NCBI RefSeq assembly: GCF_030063415.1
Contig: NZ_JASITA010000006.1
Location: forward strand, 1-64,000
Direction: 5' to 3'
Source of the DNA: Streptomyces sp. H27-C3
GTDB lineage: Bacteria > Actinomycetota > Actinomycetes > Streptomycetales > Streptomycetaceae
DNA length: 64,000 nucleotides
Shown: piece after piece, positions 8,443 through 17,255 of the stretch
Numbering within the stretch: the first letter of the stretch is position 1
Layout: every line of letters starts with the position of its first letter
The notes under the pieces: generated by a model
Seen by the model: the letters and a program-made list of their open reading frames with translations, nothing else
Told to the model about the DNA's origin: nothing
The model's database searches: none
Translations under genes and position numbers: made by a program

Positions 8443-11000
8443 GTGTTGATCTGACCGTCGTCGTCCCCGCGTACAACGAGGAACAGCGGCTGGGCCCCAC
8501 ACTGGACGCGATCTGCGCGCATCTGGGCGCGGATCCGGGCCGTTGGGGCACCTGGGAGCTGATCGTCGTCGACGACGGCTCGGCCGACGGCACCGCCGAC
8601 GCCGTCCTCGCCGCCGCGGCCGACGAGCCGCGCATCCACCTCGTCGCGGGTGACGCCAACCGCGGCAAGGGGCACGCCCTGCGGCTCGGTGTCCTCGCCT
8701 CGTGCGGCGCCCGGGTGCTCGTCACCGATGCCGACCTGGCGACCCCCATCGAGGAACTGGACCGGCTCGACAAGCAGCTGGCGGACGAGTCGCTGACCGC
8801 CGCGATCGGTTCGCGCGCGCACCCCGACTCGGCCATAGAGGTGCATCAGCGGCGCGTACGGGAGCGGCTCGGGCGTCTCGGCAACCGGCTCATACGGGCC
8901 GTCGCCGTGCCCGGCATCAAGGACACGCAGTGCGGCTTCAAGCTGTTCGACGGGGACAAGGCGCGGACCGCGTTCGCCGATGCCCGCCTCGACGGATGGG
9001 GCATCGACGTGGAGATCCTGCAGTTCTTCCGGCGGGAGGGGTGGCCGGTGGCCGAGGTTCCGGTGCGGTGGTCGCATCAGGAGGGGTCCAAGGTCCGGCC
9101 CGGTGACTACGGCAAGGTGCTGTTCGAGCTCGTACGGCTCAAGGCACGCGCCGCACGGAGGGTACGGGTGAGGCGAGTTGATCTTGCCGTCGCCGGTCTC
9201 TTCCTACTCGGGTCCGTCCTCCTCTACAAGGGGTTGTGGGCCGACCTCGACCACCGCTATCTCGCCGACTCGGGGCAGGACCAGAACCAGTGGGAGTGGT
9301 TCTTCGCGGTCACCGCCGACAATGTCGCGCATCTGCGCAACCCGCTCTTCACGACCGTGCAGAACTTCCCCGACGGTGTGAACCTGATGGCCAACACCGT
9401 CATGCTCGGCCTGTCCGTCCCGCTCGCCCCCGTGACCCTGCTCTTCGGGCCGACCGTGACCTGGGCGCTCGTACTGAGCCTGGGGCTGGCCGGGACCGCG
9501 GTCGCCTGGTACTGGCTGATCGCGAAGCGGCTCGTCCGCAACCGGTGGGCGGCGGCGGTCGGCGCCGGGCTGTGCGCCTTCGCGCCGCCGATGATCTCGC
9601 ACGCCAACGCCCACCCCAACTTCGCCGTGCTGTTCATGATCCCGGTGATCGTGGACCGCGCGTTGCGGCTCTGCGAGGGCAAGAGGGTCGTACGCGACGG
9701 GGTCCTCCTCGGCCTCTTCGCGACGTACCAGATCTTCCTCGGCGAGGAGCCGCTGCTGCTCGCCGCGATGGGGATGCTGCTCTTCGCGCTGTCGTACGGG
9801 CTCGCACGCCCCGACGTCGCGCGGGCGGCCCGGCGGCCTTTGCTGAAGGGGCTCGGGATCGCAGCCGCGGTGTGTCTGCCGTTGGTCGCGGTGCCGCTGT
9901 ACTGGCAGTTCTTCGGCCCGCAGAGCTATCACAGCGTGCTGCACGGCGACAACGCCGGCAACAGCCCGCTCGCCTTCCTGGAGTTCTCCGGGCGCGCGCT
10001 GGCCGGTGACGAGGCGCGGGCCGACCCGCTCGCCATGAACCGCACCGAGCAGAACGCGTTCTACGGCTGGCCGCTGGCCGGTCTGGTCCTCGCGATCGTG
10101 CTGAGCCTGTGGCGCCTGGCCCTGGTCAAGGCGCTCACCTTCACCGCGCTCGCGGCGGCGCTGCTCTCCCTCGGCCCCAAGTTCCGTATCCCGTACACCG
10201 ATGTGGTGCTGCCGGGGCCGTGGCGGGTGCTGGCCCATCAGCCTCTCTTCGAGTCGGTGATCGAGTCGCGGGTCGCGATGATCTGTGCCCCGGCGCTGGG
10301 CATCCTGATCGCCCTCGCGGTGGATCAGCTGTGGGCGACCCGGGCCGTCGATGGCGATGTGGATATAGATGTAGACGTTGACGTTGACCGGGACGCGCCG
10401 GACCGTGTGCGGAGAACGGGAGTTGGTGCCGGCCGTGCGCGGAACGTGGGCGCCGCGGGCGACCGAGTGCCCGACCTGAGCCGCACCCTCGGTCTGGTCG
10501 CGGTGGCGCTCGCGCTGCTGCCCATCGTGCCGACGACGATGCCGACGCGGGACCGGCCCGAGATACCGCCGTTCATCGCCGACGGCAGGTGGAAGTCGTA
10601 CCTGGGCGAGGGTGAATCCCTGGTCCCCGTTCCGCTCCCTGACCCCGGCAACGCGGAGGCCCTGCGCTGGCAGTCCGCGACGACCGGCCGCGATTTCCCG
10701 GTGCCCGGCGGTTACTTCAACGGGCCGTGGGGCGAGGAGCGCATCGGCATATACGGCGCGCCCCCGCGCCACACCTCACGCCTGCTGCGCGACATCCGTT
10801 ACGGTGCCAAGATCCCGCCCATCGGCCCCAATTGGCAGGCGCAGGCGCGGGCCGACCTGGAGTACTGGCGGGCGGGCATCGTGGTGCTCGCCCCGCAGGA
10901 CAACGCGGAGGCGCTGTACACCGCCGTGACGAAGTTGCTGGGGCGCGACGGGAAGCCCGTGGGCGGCGTCTGGGTATGGGAGGTGCGCGGGCGCAGTTGA
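8439..11000 (+). CDS. fused GT2 glycosyltransferase and GT-C-like polytopic membrane protein
   Basis: This 853-residue protein begins with a cytosolic GT2 domain (residues 1 to about 240): VVVPAYNEE, VVDDGSADGT, VTDADLATP as the DxD-type segment, and GFKLFDG, closest to dolichyl/polyprenyl-phosphate glucosyltransferases such as DPG synthases. From about residue 245 it becomes a membrane protein with roughly ten hydrophobic helices and a C-terminal extracytoplasmic part, like GT-C enzymes that use polyprenyl-phosphate sugars. The fusion would couple donor synthesis and use. An Asp-Val repeat (DVDIDVDVDVDRD) interrupts the membrane part near residue 645. The GTG start overlaps the gntR stop. 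The acceptor is unknown. Confidence 0.8.
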   Translation: MSVDLTVVVPAYNEEQRLGPTLDAICAHLGADPGRWGTWELIVVDDGSADGTADAVLAAAADEPRIHLVAGDANRGKGHALRLGVLASCGARVLVTDADLATPIEELDRLDKQLADESLTAAIGSRAHPDSAIEVHQRRVRERLGRLGNRLIRAVAVPGIKDTQCGFKLFDGDKARTAFADARLDGWGIDVEILQFFRREGWPVAEVPVRWSHQEGSKVRPGDYGKVLFELVRLKARAARRVRVRRVDLAVAGLFLLGSVLLYKGLWADLDHRYLADSGQDQNQWEWFFAVTADNVAHLRNPLFTTVQNFPDGVNLMANTVMLGLSVPLAPVTLLFGPTVTWALVLSLGLAGTAVAWYWLIAKRLVRNRWAAAVGAGLCAFAPPMISHANAHPNFAVLFMIPVIVDRALRLCEGKRVVRDGVLLGLFATYQIFLGEEPLLLAAMGMLLFALSYGLARPDVARAARRPLLKGLGIAAAVCLPLVAVPLYWQFFGPQSYHSVLHGDNAGNSPLAFLEFSGRALAGDEARADPLAMNRTEQNAFYGWPLAGLVLAIVLSLWRLALVKALTFTALAAALLSLGPKFRIPYTDVVLPGPWRVLAHQPLFESVIESRVAMICAPALGILIALAVDQLWATRAVDGDVDIDVDVDVDRDAPDRVRRTGVGAGRARNVGAAGDRVPDLSRTLGLVAVALALLPIVPTTMPTRDRPEIPPFIADGRWKSYLGEGESLVPVPLPDPGNAEALRWQSATTGRDFPVPGGYFNGPWGEERIGIYGAPPRHTSRLLRDIRYGAKIPPIGPNWQAQARADLEYWRAGIVVLAPQDNAEALYTAVTKLLGRDGKPVGGVWVWEVRGRS

Positions 11001-11079
11001 CCCGCGAACTGTGCGCAGCGTGTGCGGAGCACTACGCTGCCCTGACCGTCGCACGAATCCAGTGGAGAGCGAGCCGTAC

Positions 11080-11730
11080 GTGGCCTGTGACCTGTGGCTG
11101 GTCCCCCTCGTCGATGTGCTGTGCCACAGCCCCGACAATCCTTTCGCCGAAGAGATCGCTACGTACGACAAGGCCCTCACCGAAGTGGGCCTGCCGACCG
11201 TTCCCGTCTTCGCCTACATGCCGGGCCTCTCGGGCGATGTCGCCCCGGTGGCGGGCTTCGACTACGACGCCCTGCACTTCCTGCGCCGCGCGTACCTCCT
11301 GCAGCTCTGCGGCCTGGAGGTGAGCCCGGTCGACGCGCTGGGCGGTGACTACGAGCAGCTCCTGGAGATGTTCGAGTCGACGGCCCAGCAGTCGCACCTG
11401 GTCTGGCACTACGACCACGCGGGCGCCTATGTCCCGGTGGACTACACCGCGCCGCTGTCCAACGAGGAGCTGCTGGCGGGCGGCGGCCCCCTGGGCTCCA
11501 CCCAGGGTCTGCTGCGCGAGCTGGAGGTGGTGGCCAGGTCGATCGGCATAGACCCGGCGAACCCGCCGTCGCCACCGCGCCCGCCCGAGCGCCCCACCAC
11601 GCTGGAGGAGCCGGCGGGCCCGCAGCCGCCCGACGACAACCCCTTCGCCCGGGAGCGTCATGTTTGGCTGGGCCTGCACGCGGCGGCCACCAGAAGCCTC
11701 GGCCAGGGGTCAATGATCATCTTCAGCTGA
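11080..11730 (+). CDS. conserved Streptomyces protein of unknown function
   Basis: The GTG at 11080 follows GGAGAGCGAG and yields a 216-residue soluble protein beginning MACDLWLVPLVDVLCHS. It has no signal peptide or membrane helix and no catalytic motif I can name; the centre is rich in conserved-looking aromatic segments (LVWHYDHAGAYVPVDY), and a Pro-rich linker leads to a short C-terminal block ending WLGLHAAATRSLGQGSMIIFS. From memory, proteins of this type recur at this position in Streptomyces. An earlier GTG at 11062 is possible. Confidence 0.75.
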   Translation: MACDLWLVPLVDVLCHSPDNPFAEEIATYDKALTEVGLPTVPVFAYMPGLSGDVAPVAGFDYDALHFLRRAYLLQLCGLEVSPVDALGGDYEQLLEMFESTAQQSHLVWHYDHAGAYVPVDYTAPLSNEELLAGGGPLGSTQGLLRELEVVARSIGIDPANPPSPPRPPERPTTLEEPAGPQPPDDNPFARERHVWLGLHAAATRSLGQGSMIIFS

Positions 11731-11884
11731 GCCGACGCCGGCCGGGGGCCGCGCGATCCCGGACCGGCTCACTCCACCACCCAGCCGCCCCCGGCGCGCA
11801 GATCGCCGCACGGGGGCGCGTGGCGCCTCGCACGCCCCACGCCCGCCCTCGCGCACGCCCCCACGCCCTGCGAGGGCCGGGGAG

Positions 11885-12014
11885 GTCCACACCGCCCCCC
11901 GAGGGGACTCCCGCCCGCACGCCCCCCCGGGGGGGCCGGGAGTCTCCGCACTGCGCCCGCACGCCCCCGGGGGGCCGGGGGCGTCCGTACCGCGCCCCCC
12001 GAGGGGACTCAGCG
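11885..12014. repeat. GC-rich direct and inverted repeat block between convergent genes
   Basis: The block holds two copies of CGCCCCCCGAGGGGACTC-like sequence near 11893 and 11995, and two copies of a GCCCGCACGCCCCC core with G-runs that can pair with them. It lies between the convergent genes ending at 11730 and 12009 and could act as a terminator; the very high GC makes it prone to slippage. Confidence 0.5.
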
Positions 12015-12770
12015 CGGCGTCTCCGGTGGCCGCTGGCGCGGCATGTTCGGCCGGGTCCCGGGCGGCAGCGCGTAGCGGCCCGGCAGCACCGGCCCCTCCG
12101 GGCGCCCGCCGCCCCCCGTACCGCCGGCCGCGCCCAGCGACTGCACCGCCAGCGGCGAGGGCCCGGACCGGAACTCCACCATCCAGTCCGCCGTCTCCGA
12201 GCGCACCAGCTCCGTCACGTCGTCGGAGAACAGCCGCAGCACCGCGAGGCACCGCTCCGCCGCCTCGCTCGCCGTCCCGTCCGTGGGCCCGAGCACCTCG
12301 CGCACACTCTCCGAGGCCCAGTCGAACTGGAGCGCCTGAAGGCGCCGCTGCACGGCCTGCGCCGTGGCCACGTCCCGCATCCATCCCGACGTCAGCCCGA
12401 AGTACCGGTCGCAGGCCGTGCAGGCCGCTCCGAGGAGCAGCGACACATAGCCCCACCCGGCGACCCCGTTCAGCGCCCCGGTCACGTCGAGCAGCGGCAG
12501 CGCCGCGCCGGTGATCACGCCGATGGCCGTCCCGGCCCGCAGCACCCTGGCCCCGCGCCGCTTCCACGCGCGGTCGGCCAGGTACCAGTCGGCGGTGCGC
12601 AGCGCGCCCTGCTCGACCCACCGGTAGAGCTCGTCGAGTCGTTCCGCCGGCTCACCCCAGTCGCCGAGGGGGAAGGGCCTCCCGGTCAGATCGTCCTCGT
12701 CGTACGGCCGCTCGGCTTCCCAGGCCTCCTTCCGGGCCGGCCCCTCGGGCTGCATCTCCGGCTGGCTCAC
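12009..12770 (-). CDS. SLATT-domain two-helix membrane protein
   Basis: The 253-residue protein has an N-terminal amphipathic region (RLDELYRWVEQGALRTADWYLADRAWKRRGARVLR), then two closely spaced transmembrane helices (about 78-97 and 103-120) and a C-terminal helical domain followed by a Gly/Pro-rich tail. This architecture is that of SLATT proteins, which in other contexts act as membrane effectors next to nucleotide-sensing or nucleotide-making proteins. Here no SLOG or nucleotidyltransferase partner is beside it, so the role is open; the version at this core-genome position may be a housekeeping paralog. Confidence 0.75.
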   Translation of the reverse strand: MSQPEMQPEGPARKEAWEAERPYDEDDLTGRPFPLGDWGEPAERLDELYRWVEQGALRTADWYLADRAWKRRGARVLRAGTAIGVITGAALPLLDVTGALNGVAGWGYVSLLLGAACTACDRYFGLTSGWMRDVATAQAVQRRLQALQFDWASESVREVLGPTDGTASEAAERCLAVLRLFSDDVTELVRSETADWMVEFRSGPSPLAVQSLGAAGGTGGGGRPEGPVLPGRYALPPGTRPNMPRQRPPETPR

Positions 12771-13117
12771 CGGGTACTCCTCTGCGCTCTGGCTGTTCCC
12801 GACACTGCGTTACGTGACGTGCGGTGCTCGCGTGTGTACCGAAGGCACACGGGGCGCACTGGACGCGCAAGGCGCGCTGGGCGCACTGATGCGCACTGAT
12901 GCGCATGCTCCTCCACTTCCTACCGCCGAATGGTGGGCGGTAGGGACGGGATCCAGGGATGTCCGCCGGGAAACACGGCGTGATCAGGTAGAGGAGCTCG
13001 ATGCCGGTTTTCGCGTCTCACCCGAAAGAGTCGCCTCGTACGGCATGGGGCACGGTGCCCGTCGAACACGTAGGCTCGCCCTACCGAAATGTCGTCGTCG
13101 AAATGCCAGGAGTGACC
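12771..13117. other. non-coding interval upstream of ybaB
   Basis: No gene is seen. The interval contains a tandem GCGCACTGAT repeat near 12885-12905 and a hairpin with CTACCGCC (12920-12927) paired to GGCGGTAG (12936-12943). I looked for a signal recognition particle RNA, which accompanies dnaX-ybaB-recR in some bacteria, and found none of its conserved loops. The end of the interval carries the AGGAG of ybaB. Confidence 0.5.
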
Positions 13118-13453
13118 TTGATTCCCGGTGGTGGCCAGCCCGATATGCAGCAGCTCCTCCAGCAGGCCCAGAAGATGCAGCAGGACCTCGCGGTGGCGCA
13201 GGAGGAGCTCGCGCGCACCGAGGTCGAAGGACAGGCGGGCGGTGGACTCGTCAAGGCCACCGTCAACGGCTCCGGTGAGCTGCGTGGCCTGCTGATCGAC
13301 CCGAAGGCGGTCGACCCCGATGACACCGAAACGCTCGCGGATCTGATCGTCGCCGCGGTCCAGGCCGCGAACGAGAACGCGCAGGACCTCCAGCAGCAGA
13401 AGCTCGGCCCGCTGGCCCAGGGGCTGGACGGCATGCCGGGCCTGCCCTTCTGA
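13118..13453 (+). CDS. ybaB: YbaB/EbfC-family nucleoid-associated protein
   Basis: The 111-residue protein has the YbaB fold: an N-terminal helix rich in Gln ([15 protein letters not shown]), the [20 protein letters not shown] beta-hairpin, and a C-terminal helix. Such proteins dimerise as tweezers and bind DNA and are encoded next to recR in most bacteria. I place the start at the TTG at 13118 because AGGAG lies exactly five bases upstream and the protein then begins [12 protein letters not shown]; the GTG at 13112 is in frame but overlaps the AGGAG. It is co-directional with recR, 72 bases apart. Confidence 0.92.
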   Translation: MIPGGGQPDMQQLLQQAQKMQQDLAVAQEELARTEVEGQAGGGLVKATVNGSGELRGLLIDPKAVDPDDTETLADLIVAAVQAANENAQDLQQQKLGPLAQGLDGMPGLPF

Positions 13454-13525
13454 GACGGCCCCGCGGCAACTACCGTACGAAGCAAGCAGGACGTGCGCGA
13501 CCAGCAGGACTAGGAAGGCAATCCG

Positions 13526-14125
13526 TTGTACGAAGGCGTGGTCCAGGACCTCATCGACGAGTTGGGCAGGCTGCCCGGCGTCGGTCCCAAGAGCGCGCAG
13601 CGGATCGCCTTCCACATCCTGCAGGCCGAGCCGACCGATGTCCGCCGCCTTGCCCATGCCCTCCTTGAGGTCAAGGACAAGGTCCGCTTCTGCGCGGTGT
13701 GCGGGAACGTGGCACAGGAGGAGCGGTGCGGCATCTGTCGCGACCCGCGCCGTGACCCGTCGGTCATCTGTGTCGTCGAGGAGCCCAAGGACGTGGTCGC
13801 GGTCGAGCGGACACGGGAATTCCGCGGGAAGTACCACGTGCTCGGCGGCGCCATCAGCCCCATCGAGGGCGTGGGCCCCGACGACCTGCGGATCCGCGAG
13901 CTGCTGACGCGCCTCGCGGACGGTGCGGTCACCGAACTGATCCTGGCCACCGATCCGAACCTGGAGGGGGAGGCCACGGCCACCTACCTGGCACGGATGA
14001 TCAAGCCGATGGGTCTGCGCGTGACCCGGCTCGCCAGTGGACTCCCCGTCGGGGGAGATCTTGAGTACGCCGACGAGGTCACGCTGGGCCGTGCCTTCGA
14101 GGGGAGACGATTGCTCGATGTCTGA
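13526..14125 (+). CDS. recR: recombination mediator protein RecR
   Basis: RecR (199 residues) acts with RecF and RecO to load RecA at gaps. The N-terminal helix-hairpin-helix ([19 protein letters not shown]), the four-cysteine zinc finger (CAVCGN...CGIC) and the Toprim domain with its Walker B-like [17 protein letters not shown] are all present. The start is a TTG at 13526 after AGGAAGGCAA. Its stop overlaps the next start by 8 bases (ATGTCTGA), so the DUF5063 gene is coupled. Confidence 0.97.
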   Translation: MYEGVVQDLIDELGRLPGVGPKSAQRIAFHILQAEPTDVRRLAHALLEVKDKVRFCAVCGNVAQEERCGICRDPRRDPSVICVVEEPKDVVAVERTREFRGKYHVLGGAISPIEGVGPDDLRIRELLTRLADGAVTELILATDPNLEGEATATYLARMIKPMGLRVTRLASGLPVGGDLEYADEVTLGRAFEGRRLLDV

Positions 14126-14786
14126 CGCCACGCTGCACGCGGTCACACAGGATCCGGACAATTTCGCCGTCCAGATCGCCGACCAGATCGAGAGCTTCAT
14201 CGTCGTTGTCACGGAAGTGGCAAAGGGCGACGAGCCGAACAGCGCTGTCCCGTTCCTCCTGCTGGAGGTATCCCAACTCCTCCTCGCGGGCGGCCGGTTG
14301 GGCGCGCACGAAGACATCGTCCCCGACGAGCGGTACGAGCCGGACCTCGGCCCGGAGCCGGACGTGGACGACCTGCGCGAGCGGTTCGCCGTCATGCTCG
14401 ACCCGATCGACGTCTACAACGAGGTCTTCGACCCGTACGAGCCGCGCAAGCCCCCCGTGGCCTGCCGCATCTCCGACGACCTCGCGGACATCGTCACCGA
14501 CCTCCGCCACGGCCTCGCGCACTACCGGGCGGGCCGCACGAGCGAGGCCCTGTGGTGGTGGCAGTTCTCGTACTTCTCCAACTGGGGATCCACCGCCTCG
14601 GCGACCCTGCGCGCCCTCCAGTCCCTGCTCGCCCACGTCCGCCTCGACCAGCCGCTCCAGGAGCTGGACGGCCTGGACACGGACGAGGCCATCGCGGAGA
14701 GCGACCTCGCGGAGGAAGCGGGCAAGGTCATGCTGGAGGAGATCGCGGGCCCGCTGGGCCTGCGCACGAGCAGCACGGCGACCTGA
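14118..14786 (+). CDS. DUF5063 protein
   Basis: This 222-residue helical, acidic cytosolic protein follows recR with an 8-base overlap. The segments [38 protein letters not shown] and [26 protein letters not shown] are typical of the DUF5063 family, found immediately after recR in actinobacteria. No catalytic residues are evident and the function is unknown; the overlap suggests it is made in proportion to RecR. Confidence 0.88.
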   Translation: MSDATLHAVTQDPDNFAVQIADQIESFIVVVTEVAKGDEPNSAVPFLLLEVSQLLLAGGRLGAHEDIVPDERYEPDLGPEPDVDDLRERFAVMLDPIDVYNEVFDPYEPRKPPVACRISDDLADIVTDLRHGLAHYRAGRTSEALWWWQFSYFSNWGSTASATLRALQSLLAHVRLDQPLQELDGLDTDEAIAESDLAEEAGKVMLEEIAGPLGLRTSSTAT

Positions 14787-14863
14787 GCAGCCATGGTCTA
14801 CGGCAGGCGCCGCCCTCCACGGGCGGCGCCCACCGGATGCCGGGCCGGTCTGGCACGGCTGGT

Positions 14864-15142
14864 TCACATGGCGCGGTAGACGTCGCGGCGATTCGCGACT
14901 GTCAGTACCCACAGGATGAGTTCGCCGTCCTCGACGGTGTACACGGCGCGATAGTCGCCCACTCGCAGACGCCAACGGGCGCTGTGGCCCTGGAGGGCTT
15001 TGATATCGAAAGCCGCGGTGTCTCCCTGATCCATTGCCGCCTGGAGTTCAGCGAGGCGGTGGAGGATGCGCAGGGCGTCGGGGCGCGGGATCTTGAGCAT
15101 GTCCCGCTGGGCGTGCGGGGTGAACCTCGTGACGAATCCCAT
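14864..15142 (-). CDS. RelE/ParE-family toxin
   Basis: The 92-residue basic protein has the RelE fold: RFTPHAQRDMLKIP with a basic helix, then GHSARWRLRVGDYRAVYTVEDGELILWVLTVANRRDVY, where the RxRVGDYR segment and the C-terminal HR/RRDVY match the mRNA-interferase RelE group. It would cleave mRNA in the ribosome when freed. The antitoxin gene is directly upstream with a 5-base gap. Confidence 0.9.
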   Translation of the reverse strand: MGFVTRFTPHAQRDMLKIPRPDALRILHRLAELQAAMDQGDTAAFDIKALQGHSARWRLRVGDYRAVYTVEDGELILWVLTVANRRDVYRAM

Positions 15143-15147
15143 GAGAA

Positions 15148-15429
15148 TCAGCCGTGGTGCGAACGCAGTTGCGCGGCCATCTGCTCAAGGGAGACCGAGT
15201 CGTCCGTCCCCTCGGCCTCGGCCTCGTCGGCCAGCTGGTTGAGCCAGGCGTCTTCGCTCAGCTCCGCGAGGTGCCGCAGTCGCCGGTACTCGTCGATGTC
15301 GACCAGTACGGCTTCCTCTTTGCCTCGACGGGTGATGACGGTAGGGGTGGCGTCGCGTCGCGCGCGGTCGATGGCGTCCGCGAGGTGGCTCCGGACCTCG
15401 GCCATGGATTCGACTACAGGCTCACTCAT
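15148..15429 (-). CDS. Phd/YefM-family antitoxin
   Basis: The 93-residue protein has the N-terminal Phd DNA-binding domain (EVRSHLADAIDRARRDATPTVITRRGKEEAVLVDIDEY) and an acidic C-terminal tail that would wrap the RelE toxin. The ATG at 15429 gives the normal domain start; longer upstream frames lack it. It is the first gene of the pair and very probably represses its own promoter through the palindrome at 15437-15453. Confidence 0.9.
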   Translation of the reverse strand: MSEPVVESMAEVRSHLADAIDRARRDATPTVITRRGKEEAVLVDIDEYRRLRHLAELSEDAWLNQLADEAEAEGTDDSVSLEQMAAQLRSHHG

Positions 15430-15436
15430 GTAATGA

Positions 15437-15453
15437 ATGTAGCAGGTGTACAT
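15437..15453 (-). promoter_or_regulatory. palindromic operator of the phd-relE pair
   Basis: ATGTA and TACAT flank a seven-base spacer (GCAGGTG on the plus strand), 8 bases upstream of the antitoxin start. The minus-strand TACATT overlapping one arm could be the -10 hexamer, which would give a very short or absent leader. Confidence 0.5.
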
Positions 15454-15461
15454 GAAGCGCC

Positions 15462-15851
15462 TTATTCGTTGTCCAGCTCGAACCACACGAACTTGCCGAA
15501 CGGCCGCTCCCCGACGCCCCACCGCGACGCGACCGCGTCGACCAGCAGCAGCCCGCGTCCGCCCTGCTCGTCGTGGTCGGGATGCCGGACGCGGGGGAGC
15601 CGGCGGCCCGCATCGTGGCATTCGACGCGCACGCACCGCTCGTCCGCACCGACCTCGAGCAGGAACGCCCCGCCCACGGGAACCCCGTGCCGGACGGCGT
15701 TGGTCGCGAGCTCCGAGACGCACAGAAGTACGTCGTCCAGGCCCCGGCCGCACGCCTCGCCGAGAACCTCGCGCGCGAAGGCGCGGGCGGCGGGCACGGA
15801 GACGGTGGCACGGGCGAACCGCTTCCCGGTGGTGGGCATTGTGTCGTTCAT
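15462..15851 (-). CDS. HATPase_c_2 ATP-binding protein (RsbW/anti-sigma-like)
   Basis: The 129-residue protein is a single GHKL ATPase domain: the N box VLLCVSELATNAVRHG, the G1 box HDAGRRLP and the G2 region GGRGLLLVDAVASRWG are visible. In Streptomyces such small serine-kinase-like proteins sit beside XRE/DUF5753 and DUF397 genes, as in the whiJ-type loci that affect development. Here it is divergent from that pair, with 84 bases between the starts. Confidence 0.9.
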   Translation of the reverse strand: MNDTMPTTGKRFARATVSVPAARAFAREVLGEACGRGLDDVLLCVSELATNAVRHGVPVGGAFLLEVGADERCVRVECHDAGRRLPRVRHPDHDEQGGRGLLLVDAVASRWGVGERPFGKFVWFELDNE

Positions 15852-15935
15852 GGTTACAGCGTGGTGGTCAGGTGGTTACGCTCGGGAGTGACCGAGTGGA
15901 TACATGGTGTGGTGTATCGGTAGGAGGTACGAGCT

Positions 15936-16739
15936 GTGTCTCTCCAGGACTCCCAGCCGCCGGGCACGTGGCGCTACTGCGGAAACCAAGTGCTGCGCTG
16001 GCGTACGCAGTCGGGCGTGACCCGCGAGGAACTGGGCGCGGCGGCGAATTACTCGTCGGCGACGGTGAAGTCCATGGAGCAGGGCGTACGCATGCCCACA
16101 CCCCGGCTGCTCGACACGGCGGACGCGCTGTTCAGCGCGAACGGCAAGTTGAGTGCGGCGAAGGAGTACCTGAAACGGGAGAAGTTCCCGGTGCGGGCGC
16201 AGAGCTTCATGCTGCACGAGCTTGAGGCGATCAGTGTGTGGTCGTACGAAGTCGCGTTGATCCCAGGGCTGTTGCAGACCGAGAGGTATGTGCGGCGGCT
16301 GATCGGCAATCGCCACCCTCCGTATGACAAGGAGACGGCCGAGGGCCGGATCGCGGCCAGGTTGGACCGTCAGTCGTTCTTTGACGGTAGACCGACGGTT
16401 CCGCTCAGCTATGTGGTGTACGAAGCGGCTCTGCGTGGCCCGGGAGTGGACAAGGGGCAGGCTTTGCACCTCTTGGAGATGGGGGACCGGGCCAATATCT
16501 CGATCCAAGTGCTGCCCTTCGCTCGTGCCATTACTAGCGCCCTCAATGGGCCGATGCTGCTCCTCGAAACGCGCGACCATGAGCGCTACGCCCTGTCCGA
16601 CGGCCAGTCGGTGAGTCAGTTGACTTCCGATCCGGAAGTGGTCAGCGCGCACACGGAACGACTTAGCATGATTCGCGCAGTGGCCCTCGGCCCCGCCGAC
16701 TCGGCCAGCTTCATCGAGAAAATGGTGGATGAGCTATGA
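15936..16739 (+). CDS. XRE-family regulator with DUF5753 domain (WhiJ-like)
   Basis: The 267-residue protein has an N-terminal helix-turn-helix (VLRWRTQSGVTREELGAAANYSSATVKSMEQG) followed by a DUF5753 ligand domain (SYEVALIPGLLQTERYVRRL to the C-terminus). Proteins like this pair with a small DUF397 protein and regulate Streptomyces differentiation or antibiotic production. The GTG at 15936 follows AGGAGGTACGAGCT. It overlaps the DUF397 gene by four bases. Confidence 0.92.
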   Translation: MSLQDSQPPGTWRYCGNQVLRWRTQSGVTREELGAAANYSSATVKSMEQGVRMPTPRLLDTADALFSANGKLSAAKEYLKREKFPVRAQSFMLHELEAISVWSYEVALIPGLLQTERYVRRLIGNRHPPYDKETAEGRIAARLDRQSFFDGRPTVPLSYVVYEAALRGPGVDKGQALHLLEMGDRANISIQVLPFARAITSALNGPMLLLETRDHERYALSDGQSVSQLTSDPEVVSAHTERLSMIRAVALGPADSASFIEKMVDEL

Positions 16740-16981
16740 CCGGACAACTTCAGTGGTTCAAATCCAGCTACAGCGACGACGAGGGCGCCAACTGCATCGA
16801 AGTCGCGCTGGAATGGCGTAAGTCCACGTACAGCGATGACGAGGGCGGCGCCTGCGTAGAGGTGTCCACTTCCTGCCCCGCCGCCATCCACGTCCGCGAC
16901 TCCAAGCTGACCGCCGGCCCGGAGTTGACGCTCCCCGCCGCGTCCTGGGCCGCGTTCGTCACGTACGCCGTGCGCGGCTGA
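16736..16981 (+). CDS. DUF397 protein with a duplicated N-terminal motif
   Basis: DUF397 proteins are the small partners of WhiJ-like regulators. This one (81 residues) carries the core motif twice: KSSYSDDEGANCIEVA and then KSTYSDDEGGACVEVS, followed once by the usual VRDSKLTAGPELTLPAASWAAFV. The internal duplication is in frame and about 17 residues long. It starts inside the stop of the XRE gene (ATGA). Confidence 0.9.
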   Translation: MTGQLQWFKSSYSDDEGANCIEVALEWRKSTYSDDEGGACVEVSTSCPAAIHVRDSKLTAGPELTLPAASWAAFVTYAVRG

Positions 16982-17192
16982 AGCCGCAGGTCGGCCCGGA
17001 GCTCAAGCCTCGGGTTCCGGGCTTCGGGTTCCGGGCCTCGGGGTCCGAGCCCTTCCCAAAGGAATGGGCGGTCCAGTGGAAACCACCCACCCTCCCCCCA
17101 CCCCTCAAGTCTCGCGCTGACAAGCCGAGATGACTTTCCGTGATCGGGTTGCGCCGCAGCGTGGCGGCGGTCTAGGTTCGCAGCAATAAACA

Positions 17193-17226
17193 GCCCCGGC
17201 CGGTGCACCAACACCGAACCGGGGCC
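17193..17226 (+). promoter_or_regulatory. structured leader hairpin upstream of the HTH gene
   Basis: GCCCCGG and CCGGGGC form the outer stem and CGGTG/CACCG the inner stem around a CACCAA-type loop; the structure ends about 30 bases before the GTG at 17256. From memory, many Streptomyces genes for proteins of this HTH group carry a similar GC stem just upstream, with the motif CCTGACCTACGGATCGA after it. Confidence 0.5.
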
Positions 17227-17255
17227 TGACCTACGGATCGAATGAGGCCTCGATC

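Noticed and set aside
12771-13117. Signal recognition particle RNA upstream of ybaB-recR
   Set aside because: The conserved GGAA tetraloop helix and its neighbours were not found in the interval.
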